Below, piece by piece: positions 53,092-61,185 of a stretch of 64,000 bases of DNA. This DNA comes from JAIOSM01 sp964593725 (GTDB lineage Bacteria > Desulfobacterota > Desulfobacteria > Desulfobacterales > Desulfobacteraceae). Numbering within the stretch: position 1 is the stretch's first letter; each line of letters opens with the position of its first letter. The notes below the pieces were generated by a model that ran no database searches, was not told where the DNA came from, and saw only the letters and a program-made list of their open reading frames with translations. Location of the stretch: assembly GCA_964593725.1 (NCBI GenBank), contig CAZQJS010000009.1, positions 1 to 64,000 on the forward strand. The letters are read 5' to 3'. The position numbers and the translations under genes are program-made.

Positions 53092-53119
53092 AAAATAAGA
53101 CTAATTACAGGCATGTCAA
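53092..53119 (-). promoter_or_regulatory. Predicted promoter of grpE-dnaK
   Basis: On the minus strand TTGACA and TATTTT are 16 bases apart, about 50 bases upstream of the grpE start. This resembles a housekeeping promoter rather than a sigma-32 promoter, and no CIRCE inverted repeat is seen. Confidence 0.5.
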
Positions 53120-53162
53120 GATATAAACCATGGATTTGAAAAGAAAAAACAGAAGTTTTGAT

Positions 53163-53206
53163 AAAAAACCGGCCAGGGGCCAGGAACAACATTATTGTCT
53201 GGCCGG
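53163..53206 (-). terminator. Terminator of the SRP RNA gene
   Basis: On the minus strand CCGGCCAG and CTGGCCGG pair, followed by TTTTTT. The 5' arm of this stem also pairs with the 5' end of the SRP RNA, so one segment serves both the RNA's closing helix and the terminator. Confidence 0.75.
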
Positions 53207-53331
53207 AATCAATCCACGACATAGAAAAGATCACTTATCGCTGCTTCCTTCCGGACCTGACGAGGTTCATGACATTCTATTACGCGGCGACCAACCAGAA
53301 TAATTAAGTCATCCCGACCTAACCCGGCCGG
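53199..53331 (-). ncRNA. ffs: Signal recognition particle RNA, bacterial small type
   Basis: The minus strand contains GTCAGGTCCGGAAGGAAGCA, the near-invariant 4.5S RNA apical-loop sequence bound by Ffh. A GGCCGG/CCGGCC helix closes the ends. A -10 (TATAAG) lies seven bases before the inferred 5' end. At about 130 nt it is slightly longer than the typical 4.5S RNA. It lies between grpE and the STAS gene. Confidence 0.93.
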
Positions 53332-53338
53332 AAAAATT

Positions 53339-53367
53339 CTTATACTCGATTTTTCAAAATTTTACAA
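53339..53367 (-). promoter_or_regulatory. Predicted promoter of the SRP RNA gene
   Basis: TTGTAA and TATAAG are 17 bases apart on the minus strand, with the -10 seven bases before the RNA's CCGGCC 5' end. Confidence 0.7.
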
Positions 53368-53526
53368 GAAAATTTTATTTTGGTATTGTTATTGAAATAA
53401 TCGTAAGTTTATATTAGAATAATATTATTCAACAATACCACAATTTAAGAATATACACTTGATAAGCTCTTTTTTTAATGATATTTTTATAAGATAATGT
53501 ATGAATTACTATTAAAGGAGAAAAGA

Positions 53527-53832
53527 ATGAGTGAAATTATTAAGGATGGAGATAAAATTACAATTAAGCCTGGCATAGATGTTGTGGCTTCCATGGCTGA
53601 AGATTTTAAAAATGAACTTCTTTCAGCCATTAAAGAATCCAATGGTGATTTTTATATTGACCTGGATGGAGCTGAAATGGTTGATTCCGTAGGTATAGGA
53701 GTTATCATTGCTGCACATAACACTTTGAATAAGGCTGATCGAAACCTTAAAGTAGTAAATGTTATTAAAGACGTTTACGGTCTTTTCACTACAATGAGGC
53801 TGAATCGAAGATTTACTGTTGAAGAAGCCTGA
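53527..53832 (+). CDS. STAS-domain anti-sigma-factor antagonist-like protein
   Basis: 101 residues from the ATG with AAAGGAGA upstream. The whole protein is one STAS domain with the phosphorylatable Ser54 in AEMVDSVGIGVIIAAH. SpoIIAA-like proteins are switched by a serine kinase and bind it to free a sigma factor or other target. No RsbW-like kinase lies nearby. A TTGATA-N17-TATTTT promoter-like sequence lies near 53459-53487. The lipoprotein gene follows after 18 bases. Confidence 0.9.
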   Translation: MSEIIKDGDKITIKPGIDVVASMAEDFKNELLSAIKESNGDFYIDLDGAEMVDSVGIGVIIAAHNTLNKADRNLKVVNVIKDVYGLFTTMRLNRRFTVEEA

Positions 53833-53850
53833 ATATATCCGGGGAGCAAG

Positions 53851-54225
53851 ATGCATATAAAACCAATATATTTATATGCGCTTTTATGCTGCATAATTAT
53901 ATCATTGCCTGCCTGTGGTAATGATAAAGACAATAAAGATTTTGACGGGGTTGGCAAGCTGATCTCCTCGCGAAATTCTGCCCGGTATAAGAATGCTGAA
54001 AAATTAAAGAAAAAAACCAGGACCAAGGCAGAGAATATTCAAAAAAATGAAGCAACAGAGAATTTAAACAAAAAAAAGCCTGAAAAAAAGAGATTTTCTT
54101 CAGAAATCTTTTATGAGGAAAAAATAAAAATCATCAGCAGGTCATCAAATAATGTATTGGGTATTGGTACGGCATATCTCAATAAAGATGGAAAGATTGT
54201 ACAGATAAAAATAAAAAGAGATTAG
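53851..54225 (+). CDS. Small basic lipoprotein of unknown function
   Basis: 124 residues with a lipoprotein signal (lipobox LPAC near residue 24). A Lys/Glu-rich, probably disordered middle (about 45-85) leads to a short C-terminal beta segment (IISRSSNNVLGIGTAYLNKD). No family is recognised. It may be co-transcribed with the STAS gene. Its stop overlaps the convergent coiled-coil gene by four bases. Confidence 0.7.
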   Translation: MHIKPIYLYALLCCIIISLPACGNDKDNKDFDGVGKLISSRNSARYKNAEKLKKKTRTKAENIQKNEATENLNKKKPEKKRFSSEIFYEEKIKIISRSSNNVLGIGTAYLNKDGKIVQIKIKRD

Positions 54226-54638
54226 ATTGAACCATCATCTGAGCCTGACCCCCCTGGCAGATCTTCAAGCTTGCTTATAATTGCCTTTTGATTTTCAATT
54301 TTTTCTTCAAGTTTTAAATTTAATGCTTCATACTCTTTCAGCCGGGTTTCATAGACTTTGTTTTTTTCCCGTGCTTCATACAAAGCATTTGTATCATCTT
54401 CCCTCTGCCCTTCCAGAATCAGGTTTCTTTTTTTCATCTGTTCTATTTTTGCTTTGTATCTATCAATAAGCTTTGTATATTTATCAGTCAGTTTTTTTTC
54501 AACAGACTTTGTTATGATATGGGTCATGCTGATATTCAACACTTCTGCCACCAGGGCAACAATGGTTACAAAAATGAGACCGCTTGCCTGCATGAAATAT
54601 AGAATACTGACAATAATTATGGACGTTAGGAAAACCAT
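54222..54638 (-). CDS. Membrane-anchored coiled-coil protein
   Basis: 138 residues. One or two hydrophobic segments (about 4-40: SIIIVSILYFMQASGLIFVTIVALVAEVLNI in parts) precede a continuous coiled coil (about 50-125). The Gly/Ser/Asp tail GGSGSDDGSI is flexible. It begins directly at the stop of the flagellar-rod-like gene (TAA-ATG), so the two are coupled. No function is recognised. Confidence 0.65.
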   Translation of the reverse strand: MVFLTSIIIVSILYFMQASGLIFVTIVALVAEVLNISMTHIITKSVEKKLTDKYTKLIDRYKAKIEQMKKRNLILEGQREDDTNALYEAREKNKVYETRLKEYEALNLKLEEKIENQKAIISKLEDLPGGSGSDDGSI

Positions 54639-54977
54639 TTATTCTGCAATATCGATTAAGGTGCCGGTCATTTCATCAATTGCCCCTGCCATTTTAACGT
54701 TTGCGGCAAAACCCAAGCTGGTTATTATCATGGAGGAAAATTCCTCGGCAAGGTCAACATTGGACAGTTCTTCTCCGGAAAGAGAGAGATAGCCAGGAGT
54801 GTCTATGCGGGTAAAATCTATTTTAACACCCTGCTTATTGTCATCTTCCATAAAAAGAACCCGGCCTTTTTTATATTCAACAGACTGGCTGTTTGCGACA
54901 TTATTGGATATGGAAGCCATTTTTGTCCCAAAAGCTTTTATGGCCGAGGTACAGCTTGCTAATCCCTGAACAGACAT
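54639..54977 (-). CDS. Short flagellar rod/hook-like protein
   Basis: 112 residues. The N-terminus has the flagellar axial-protein signature (SISNNVANSQSVEYKKG). The C-terminus has the flg_bbr_C helix (SNVDLAEEFSSMIITSLGFAANVK). Compared with FlgB or FlgC (about 130-145) the middle is short. No other flagellar structural genes are adjacent. It could be an unlinked rod or hook paralogue or an orphan homologue. Confidence 0.7.
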   Translation of the reverse strand: MSVQGLASCTSAIKAFGTKMASISNNVANSQSVEYKKGRVLFMEDDNKQGVKIDFTRIDTPGYLSLSGEELSNVDLAEEFSSMIITSLGFAANVKMAGAIDEMTGTLIDIAE

Positions 54978-55113
54978 CGTAACCTCCGTGGCATGAATTT
55001 TGATTGTATTTTTATATAATACCTTTATATAGTATCGGTGTCAACAAGGTATATCTTTATCAGCTGTTTTCCCAATAACTTAAGATAATAAGTTGAGGCT
55101 TTATGGAAAGGGT

Positions 55114-55147
55114 GCATCAAATATGCTCTCTTGAGCATATTTGATGC
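55114..55147. other. 15-bp perfect hairpin between the rod-like gene and the aldehyde oxidoreductase
   Basis: GCATCAAATATGCTC and its exact complement are separated by TCTT. A T-run (TTTTTTT) on the plus strand begins 11 bases later, and there is none on the minus strand. As the flanking genes are both on the minus strand, it may act as an mRNA-stabilising or terminating hairpin for the upstream oxidoreductase transcript. Confidence 0.55.
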
Positions 55148-55174
55148 TGTTCCTGTCTTTTTTTGAAAATATAA

Positions 55175-56899
55175 TTAAAAGTTTAAAGTCTCCTGGAGTT
55201 CATCAATGGTAAAACCCCAGTTTTCATTATGGGGGGGTAATTTTTCATCAAACATTTCAGGCAGCTGATCATGGAGTTTAGTAAATCCCGCACGTTTATT
55301 AAACTCTTTTTCATTTTTTAAGATTGATTTTCCAAGTGCCACTACATCGTCGGGTGTCAGAGAGAGACCATATTGTGCATTCAGCATATTAACAATGGTC
55401 TGGACACCGTCTTCATTATCAAGCACTGCAAAGGCTACAAACACACAAAGGCCTGCTGCATCAATGGCAGCTGTTGCAATTTGAAGACCCTGGGAGAGTT
55501 CAACATTTCCAGGTTTTTTCAATCCATCAACATTACCGCCAACACCTAGAATGTTTGCTGTAACACCATACCCGGCAGTATGGTCTGCACCCATGGGGGT
55601 CGTTGCATAGGTAACTCCCACTCCCTTTACAACCCTTGGATCATAGGCAGGGAGTGCCTGGTTTTTCACAACAGGAATCCGGTCCACACCCAGGGTGTCA
55701 CCAACAAATTTTGCACCGTTTCCAATGATTTTACCTTCAAACTCTTTTTTGCCAACCTTTTTTACAAGATCAATGGCACCCTTTCCATCTCCCCAGGCAA
55801 GCATGCCGCCATCCATGGCAATACCGAGAGCAACACCTGTTTCTATGGTGTCAAGTCCAAAATCATCGCAGAGTCTGTCAAGCATTGCAATATCGTCAAT
55901 ATCTTTTATTAATGTGTGCGCACCCATGGCCCAGACAGTTTCATATTCAAAACCTGTGGTAAGTACTTTTCCATCTTTATCATTATAAACATTTGAACAT
56001 TTCATGGTGCAGCCGGGATGACAGCCCTCTGTTGTTATGCCGCCACGTTCGCCAATGAGTTCGGCTATTTTTTCGCCGCTTATATCATTGGCATGTTCAA
56101 ATCTGCCGTCCCTGAAGTTTTTTGTGGGGAATCCGCCTGCTTCATTAACAACATTAACAAGTACAGCTGTGCCCAGTGCGGGAAGTCCCTCTCCTGATAC
56201 AGGGTGTTCCCTGAGCATTTGAACCCACCTTTTATTTGCAGCTTTAAATGCTTCCTTGTCTTTCATTTCAAGCCTTGGTACATCCTTGTCATCTATTACA
56301 ATTGCTTTTATCCTTTTTGAACCCATAACAGCACCAAGGCCGCCTCTGCCCAGGGCACGTCCAGGTCTTCCGTTCATATCAGCCTGCTGGATGCTAGCCG
56401 CCTTAAGGCATTGTTCCCCTGCCTGTCCTATGCACAGGACACCTGCGTTTTTACCATATTTACTCCACAGCGATTCCATTACCTCATAGGTGCCCTTGCC
56501 TTCATACTCATCGGCTGGAAGGATTTCAACAGTATCTTTTTTTATTACAATTAAGCTTAAGCTGTTTTTTTCAGGTTTATCCTCAAGAACAACGGCATTT
56601 ATTCCAAGCCGTGCAAGTTTCTGGGCAGCAAGCCCGCCGGAGTTTGACTCTTTTATGCCTCCTGTCAAGGGTGATTTTGCCCCGGCTGACAGCCTGCCGG
56701 AACTTGCAGCAGGAGAGCCTGCAAGCAAACCCGGTGCAAAAATAAGTTTATTAAATTTTGACAGGGGGTGGCATGTTGCCGGAACTTCATCCAGCACCAG
56801 TTTAGATGTTAGTGCCCTGCCTCCAAGCCCTGCAAAATCCTGTGATGGTTCTTCAAATTTGTAACTTTTTTCCTGTGTATTAATTCTTAAAATCCCCAT
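55175..56899 (-). CDS. aor: Aldehyde:ferredoxin oxidoreductase (tungsten-pterin enzyme family)
   Basis: 574 residues from the ATG that follows GGAGG by five bases. The N-terminal domain has the tungstopterin-binding GLGGRALTSKLVLDEV and GRPGRALGRGGLGAVMGSK. Cluster-ligand Cys occur in GCHPGCTMKCSN, and a later one in DAAGLCVFVAF. It oxidises aldehydes to acids with ferredoxin as acceptor. The residue set does not separate AOR from the FOR or GOR subfamilies. It stands alone, and no dedicated maturation gene is adjacent. Confidence 0.9.
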   Translation of the reverse strand: MGILRINTQEKSYKFEEPSQDFAGLGGRALTSKLVLDEVPATCHPLSKFNKLIFAPGLLAGSPAASSGRLSAGAKSPLTGGIKESNSGGLAAQKLARLGINAVVLEDKPEKNSLSLIVIKKDTVEILPADEYEGKGTYEVMESLWSKYGKNAGVLCIGQAGEQCLKAASIQQADMNGRPGRALGRGGLGAVMGSKRIKAIVIDDKDVPRLEMKDKEAFKAANKRWVQMLREHPVSGEGLPALGTAVLVNVVNEAGGFPTKNFRDGRFEHANDISGEKIAELIGERGGITTEGCHPGCTMKCSNVYNDKDGKVLTTGFEYETVWAMGAHTLIKDIDDIAMLDRLCDDFGLDTIETGVALGIAMDGGMLAWGDGKGAIDLVKKVGKKEFEGKIIGNGAKFVGDTLGVDRIPVVKNQALPAYDPRVVKGVGVTYATTPMGADHTAGYGVTANILGVGGNVDGLKKPGNVELSQGLQIATAAIDAAGLCVFVAFAVLDNEDGVQTIVNMLNAQYGLSLTPDDVVALGKSILKNEKEFNKRAGFTKLHDQLPEMFDEKLPPHNENWGFTIDELQETLNF

Positions 56900-57128
56900 T
56901 CTTTCCTCCACTTTTAAAAATTAAAGTTAGAAATACTTTTTTAATATACCTTTTAAACGTAAAGTTATGGTGGTTTTCGATAAAGCATAGCACTTCTTCC
57001 CCCGGGCTGTTTAAAACCATATCAATCCATGCAGGATTGTGCAAGCTTTTTGAAAGTTCAACGTCTGTTTTTTTTATGGCACATATCCAGGGAGCAGGTT
57101 TTTCTTACAATAAGCTGTTTTTCAATTT

Positions 57129-59096
57129 TCAACCTTTAAAGATTTTAAGTGAATGACCTGATTTTGTATTGGTTGTTCTGACCTCTTTGACTATTACTTT
57201 GTTAAAGGACTTTTCAATGGTTTTTTCGGAAAAGATTCCTTTTAAAACAGTTTTTTCAAACACATTATCTTTTATATTGATTTCCGGCTGTCCGGGTTGT
57301 TTTGATGCCAGATGTAAGATAATTGACCGGTCGTTTTCCAATGATGAAATTTTATTTTCAACATCTTTTCTGGTAATTTTAATGGTGCTGTCAATTTTTT
57401 TAAGCTTACTTTCAATTCTTTTTTTGTTACTATTTAATTCTTTTAATGAATTTATACTTATTTTAATTTTATTTTTCAGCTTGTTTAACAGAACCCGGGT
57501 TTTTTTATTGATTTCGCGGCCTTTGAGCTGGCTTTCAAGTTTTATTTTCTTTTTTTCTGCTGTGTCATGGAATTGTTTGAGTCTGGCCATTTGTTTATAA
57601 AGCTGATCTGTTCTTTTAACAAGTTCTGCTCTTTTTTCCCTTAAACTGTCAAGTTCTGTTTTTATATTTTTAATTGCATGATCAATATTTTTTGATTCAA
57701 GCAGGGCATGGTCATCACGCCCGGCTGCCAGGGTGCAGGGTTCTGTAACACTGCTGCCGCAGCGTTTAATCTTTATGCCGTTTTTAGCAGAAATATGTGA
57801 AGCAATAACCCTGGCACCTGATCCTTTTAATTTTCCGCTGATTATTATTTTTGAATCTATTATTTCATGCTGGACAATCACATCACCAAAGGCTTCAATT
57901 GTTGAATTTCTGATGTACTTTGCTTTGACATCACCCTGGCATCGGATGGATGCTCTGGTAATACCAAACTCTGCTGTGATATTCCCATTGGCTTTAATCT
58001 CTGTACCCCGGATCTCCTTTGCCTCAATACTGCCGGCTGTAACAGGGAAGGCACTGCCCAATGTCCCGGAAATATTTATATTGGCAAATTCTTCTATTCT
58101 GCCGTATCCTGCATCAGCATCTTCCAGAATATTGCACACAGGATGAATATAGAATTTTTTGTAAACTGAAAAAAAGGGCATGCCTGTTTTTTTGGCAAAT
58201 ATTTTTTGACTGTCCCTGGAAAGCCTCGTGCCTGATCCGCACCTTAATAAAGAAGCAGGCATGTTTTTCAGCTTATCCCTTGTTATGGGTCTGGAAAAAA
58301 CATCTTTACCCTTAATATCTTTTACAGAAATTTTCTGCCGGGCAAGGCAATCTCCCTTTTTTACATACTCTTTTTCAATATTATCTGGATTAAAAAAAAA
58401 GGTGATTGCCCTATTATCATATTTCAGTGGAAAGGAACCCCTGGCAATGGAGAAAACAGTGTCTCCTCCATCAATAAAGCATTGAATAATGGAATCAGAA
58501 AAGAGTCCGTATTTGATTTGCTTTTGTTCAAGTTCTGTTTTTATTTTGTTCACAGTAATGCTTTTATCTGCCTGGTTTTGTCTGTTAACCATAATGAGTA
58601 CATCCATGGAATCATCTGAGACAACAAGGGAGATGGCAGGCAGAGAGGAAGCACTCTTTTCTTTTTTATCCTGTTTTTCTTTTTCAAGATTTTTTTGCTC
58701 TTTTAAAATCTGATCCCGCTGTTTTTTTGTCATAACCCCGGATTCAACAAGGATATCACCAATAAGTCTGTTGGTTTTCTTTTTTTTAAAGGCAGTTCTC
58801 TGGATGGTAAGAGCGTTTTTAATATCCTGCCTGGTTGCAAACCCTTGTTTAACAGCTATATTTCCAAACGCTCTGCTCTGGTGCCGGATCAGATAAAAAT
58901 CACGGATAATTTTAAGTAAACCTGCCTGGTGCCTGGTTGCAAATCCCTGATTTATGAGAATATCAGCAAAAGATGAGCTGCCTGATGCTTTATTGTACAG
59001 CTTATTTACAAGTTCAAATTCATTTTTACTTATGGTTCCATATCTGAATGCCAGCATTGCAGTGTTTGGTAGTGATTTGTCAGATAATGGTCCCAT
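57129..59096 (-). CDS. FapA/DUF342-family protein with three N-terminal helical modules
   Basis: 655 residues. Residues 1-135 hold three short helical modules of the kind found before type II secretion ATPases (FADILINQGFATRHQAG; FGNIAVKQGFATRQDIK; IGDILVESGVMTKKQRD). The DUF342 right-handed beta-helix follows (about 330-460; VTAGSIEAKEIRGTEIKANGNITAEFG). The C-terminus is a long coiled coil (about 470-600). FapA-type proteins influence flagellar polar assembly and surface organisation. It ends 14 bases before the purine/pyrimidine permease gene reading in the same direction. Confidence 0.8.
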   Translation of the reverse strand: MGPLSDKSLPNTAMLAFRYGTISKNEFELVNKLYNKASGSSSFADILINQGFATRHQAGLLKIIRDFYLIRHQSRAFGNIAVKQGFATRQDIKNALTIQRTAFKKKKTNRLIGDILVESGVMTKKQRDQILKEQKNLEKEKQDKKEKSASSLPAISLVVSDDSMDVLIMVNRQNQADKSITVNKIKTELEQKQIKYGLFSDSIIQCFIDGGDTVFSIARGSFPLKYDNRAITFFFNPDNIEKEYVKKGDCLARQKISVKDIKGKDVFSRPITRDKLKNMPASLLRCGSGTRLSRDSQKIFAKKTGMPFFSVYKKFYIHPVCNILEDADAGYGRIEEFANINISGTLGSAFPVTAGSIEAKEIRGTEIKANGNITAEFGITRASIRCQGDVKAKYIRNSTIEAFGDVIVQHEIIDSKIIISGKLKGSGARVIASHISAKNGIKIKRCGSSVTEPCTLAAGRDDHALLESKNIDHAIKNIKTELDSLREKRAELVKRTDQLYKQMARLKQFHDTAEKKKIKLESQLKGREINKKTRVLLNKLKNKIKISINSLKELNSNKKRIESKLKKIDSTIKITRKDVENKISSLENDRSIILHLASKQPGQPEINIKDNVFEKTVLKGIFSEKTIEKSFNKVIVKEVRTTNTKSGHSLKIFKG

Positions 59097-59110
59097 GGAT
59101 AAAAATTTAT

Positions 59111-60379
59111 TTATGATGAGGTTTCATTTTTCTTTCCCGGCAGTAAAAGGTTCATTAAAACACCAAGTATGCCTGCAAGCCCGATGCCCTGTAGTGAAAA
59201 CTCACCTGCTGAAAAGCTCATACCGCCTATGCCGAATATCAGTATCAGTGCAACTATGGATAGATTACGGGGCTCCATAAGATCCTCTTTTGATTTTACC
59301 AGGGTATTAAGACCAATTACCATGATGGCACCAAAAAGAAGAAGCATTATTCCACCCATTACAGGTGATGGAATGGTCTGAAGGATTGCACCCAGTTTAC
59401 CCACAAAGGCAAGAAGAATTGCTGTGATTGCAGCCCAGGTCATAATGGCAGGGTTAAAAACCTTTGTTAAGGCCACAGCACCTGTAACTTCAGAATACGT
59501 TGTATTTGGGGGGCCGCCAAGCATGGATGCAAAGGAGGTGGCTATACCATCTCCCAGCATTGTGTTCTGTATTCCCGGGTCTTTCAGGTAATCCTTGCCT
59601 GTAACTCCTCCAATAGCGACAATATCACCAAAGTGTTCAATGGCCGGCGCAATTGCAATGGGAACAATATAAAAAATTGCCTGGGTATTCCATTCAGGCA
59701 TGACAAAATTGGGCCATGCAAACCAGGATGCCTTTGCAATGGCTGAAAAATCAACTATTCCAAAACTGAGAGATAGAATATATCCAACAATTATACCGCA
59801 TATAATAGGTATAAGTTTTATAAAACCTTTACCGAGAATTGATATTAATACTGTGGTTGCAAGGGCTGAAAGGCCGATAATCAATGCTGTCTTTTCAGGA
59901 TAAAGAACAGCAGATCCGTTCCCTGTTTTACCCATGGCCATATTTACAGCAACCGGGGCAAGTATGAGTCCGATAACCATTATAACAGGGCCTGTAACAA
60001 TCGGCGGCAGGATTTTTTTTATAATATTGCTGCCCTGCCACCTCACAAGAAGACTTAGAATAATATAAACACCGCCTGCTGCTGCAAGACCGCACATGGT
60101 CTGGGGAATGCCCCATTTGCCAACACCGTACATTATGGGCGGAAGAAATGCAAAGGATGATGCAAGGAATATCGGGACCTTACCCCTGGTTATTAGTTGA
60201 AAAATAATGGTTCCCACACCTGCTGTGAAAAGGGCAACATTTGGGTCAAGTCCGGTGAGAAGAGGTACAAGTACCAGAGCCCCAAAGGCTACAAAAAGCA
60301 TCTGGGCGCCTAGAAAACAATCCTTGATTCTAAAGTCATAAGTGGTAGATGTCTGATTCATAATTTTTTCCATATTCAT
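59111..60379 (-). CDS. uraA: Uracil/xanthine permease (NCS2 family)
   Basis: 422 residues. In-frame ATGs at 60373 and 60361 are alternatives, all with weak ribosome binding sites. Multiple membrane segments follow the NCS2 scheme, with the signature regions GVGTIIFQLITRGKVPIFLASSFAF (split over helices) and EHFGDIVAIGGVTGKDYL. It begins 17 bases after upp, and the pair gives uracil uptake and capture as UMP. The substrate assignment rests on that linkage. Confidence 0.9.
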   Translation of the reverse strand: MNMEKIMNQTSTTYDFRIKDCFLGAQMLFVAFGALVLVPLLTGLDPNVALFTAGVGTIIFQLITRGKVPIFLASSFAFLPPIMYGVGKWGIPQTMCGLAAAGGVYIILSLLVRWQGSNIIKKILPPIVTGPVIMVIGLILAPVAVNMAMGKTGNGSAVLYPEKTALIIGLSALATTVLISILGKGFIKLIPIICGIIVGYILSLSFGIVDFSAIAKASWFAWPNFVMPEWNTQAIFYIVPIAIAPAIEHFGDIVAIGGVTGKDYLKDPGIQNTMLGDGIATSFASMLGGPPNTTYSEVTGAVALTKVFNPAIMTWAAITAILLAFVGKLGAILQTIPSPVMGGIMLLLFGAIMVIGLNTLVKSKEDLMEPRNLSIVALILIFGIGGMSFSAGEFSLQGIGLAGILGVLMNLLLPGKKNETSS

Positions 60380-60395
60380 AATTTGTTTTAAGTTA

Positions 60396-61022
60396 TTATT
60401 TTGTACCGAATATTTTATCTCCTGCATCCCCGAGGCCAGGAAGTATATAGCCGATATCATTCAGTTTTTCATCAACAGATGCCACATAAATATCCACGTC
60501 AGGGTGTTTTCCTTCCAGGGCCTTTATCCCTTCAGGGGCGGCAACAAGGAACAGTCCTTTTATTTTTTTACATCCTGTTTTTTTCAATGCATCAATGGTG
60601 GCAATCAGGGTCCCGCCGGTTGCAAGCATGGGATCAAGTATCAGGGCAATTCTTTCATCCATTGCATTTGTCATTTTTATATAATATTCAACCGGTTTAA
60701 GTGTCTCTTCATTTCTGTAAAAACCCACAACACTGACCTTGGCAGAAGGTATAAGATCAAGCACACCGTCCATCATGCCAAGCCCCGCCCTTAAGATGGG
60801 AACAATGGTAATTTTTTTCCCTTTGATCTTTTCCACTTCCACCTTTCCTGCCCATCCGTTTATAACTCTTTTTTCAGTATCTAAATCTTTTGTTGCTTCA
60901 TATGTTAAAAGCCGTGCCACTTCAGAGCTTAAGTCTCTGAAATCCTTTGTGCTGATATTCTCTTTTCTCATTAGGCCAAGCTTATGCTTTATCAGCGGGT
61001 GATTTTCCACGTAGACAGTCAT
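60396..61022 (-). CDS. upp: Uracil phosphoribosyltransferase
   Basis: 208 residues, the standard size. The PRPP-binding motif is ALILDPMLATGGTL (about 124-137), and the uracil contact region near the C-terminus is GYILPGLGDAGDKIFGT. It makes UMP from uracil and PRPP. It is the first gene of upp-uraA, with a divergent priA upstream across 163 bases that hold AT-rich promoter-like sequence but no clear attenuator. Confidence 0.97.
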   Translation of the reverse strand: MTVYVENHPLIKHKLGLMRKENISTKDFRDLSSEVARLLTYEATKDLDTEKRVINGWAGKVEVEKIKGKKITIVPILRAGLGMMDGVLDLIPSAKVSVVGFYRNEETLKPVEYYIKMTNAMDERIALILDPMLATGGTLIATIDALKKTGCKKIKGLFLVAAPEGIKALEGKHPDVDIYVASVDEKLNDIGYILPGLGDAGDKIFGTK

Positions 61023-61185
61023 GTTTTTTCCCTTTGTATCTTTATAATATAATCAGTCATAATTTATTTAAATTTTGAATAGTCCATAAAAATTTAGTAA
61101 AATTAGAAATAATAGTCAAGAAAATAATGGGTAAGAATAATAAAGTTTAATTGAAATTATTTCCATTATATGCAAAAGAGAACAG

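Noticed and set aside
53041..53160. CIRCE or sigma-32 element controlling grpE-dnaK
   Set aside because: No TTAGCACTC/GAGTGCTAA pair or heat-shock -35/-10 is visible. A housekeeping-like TTGACA-N16-TATTTT is present instead.
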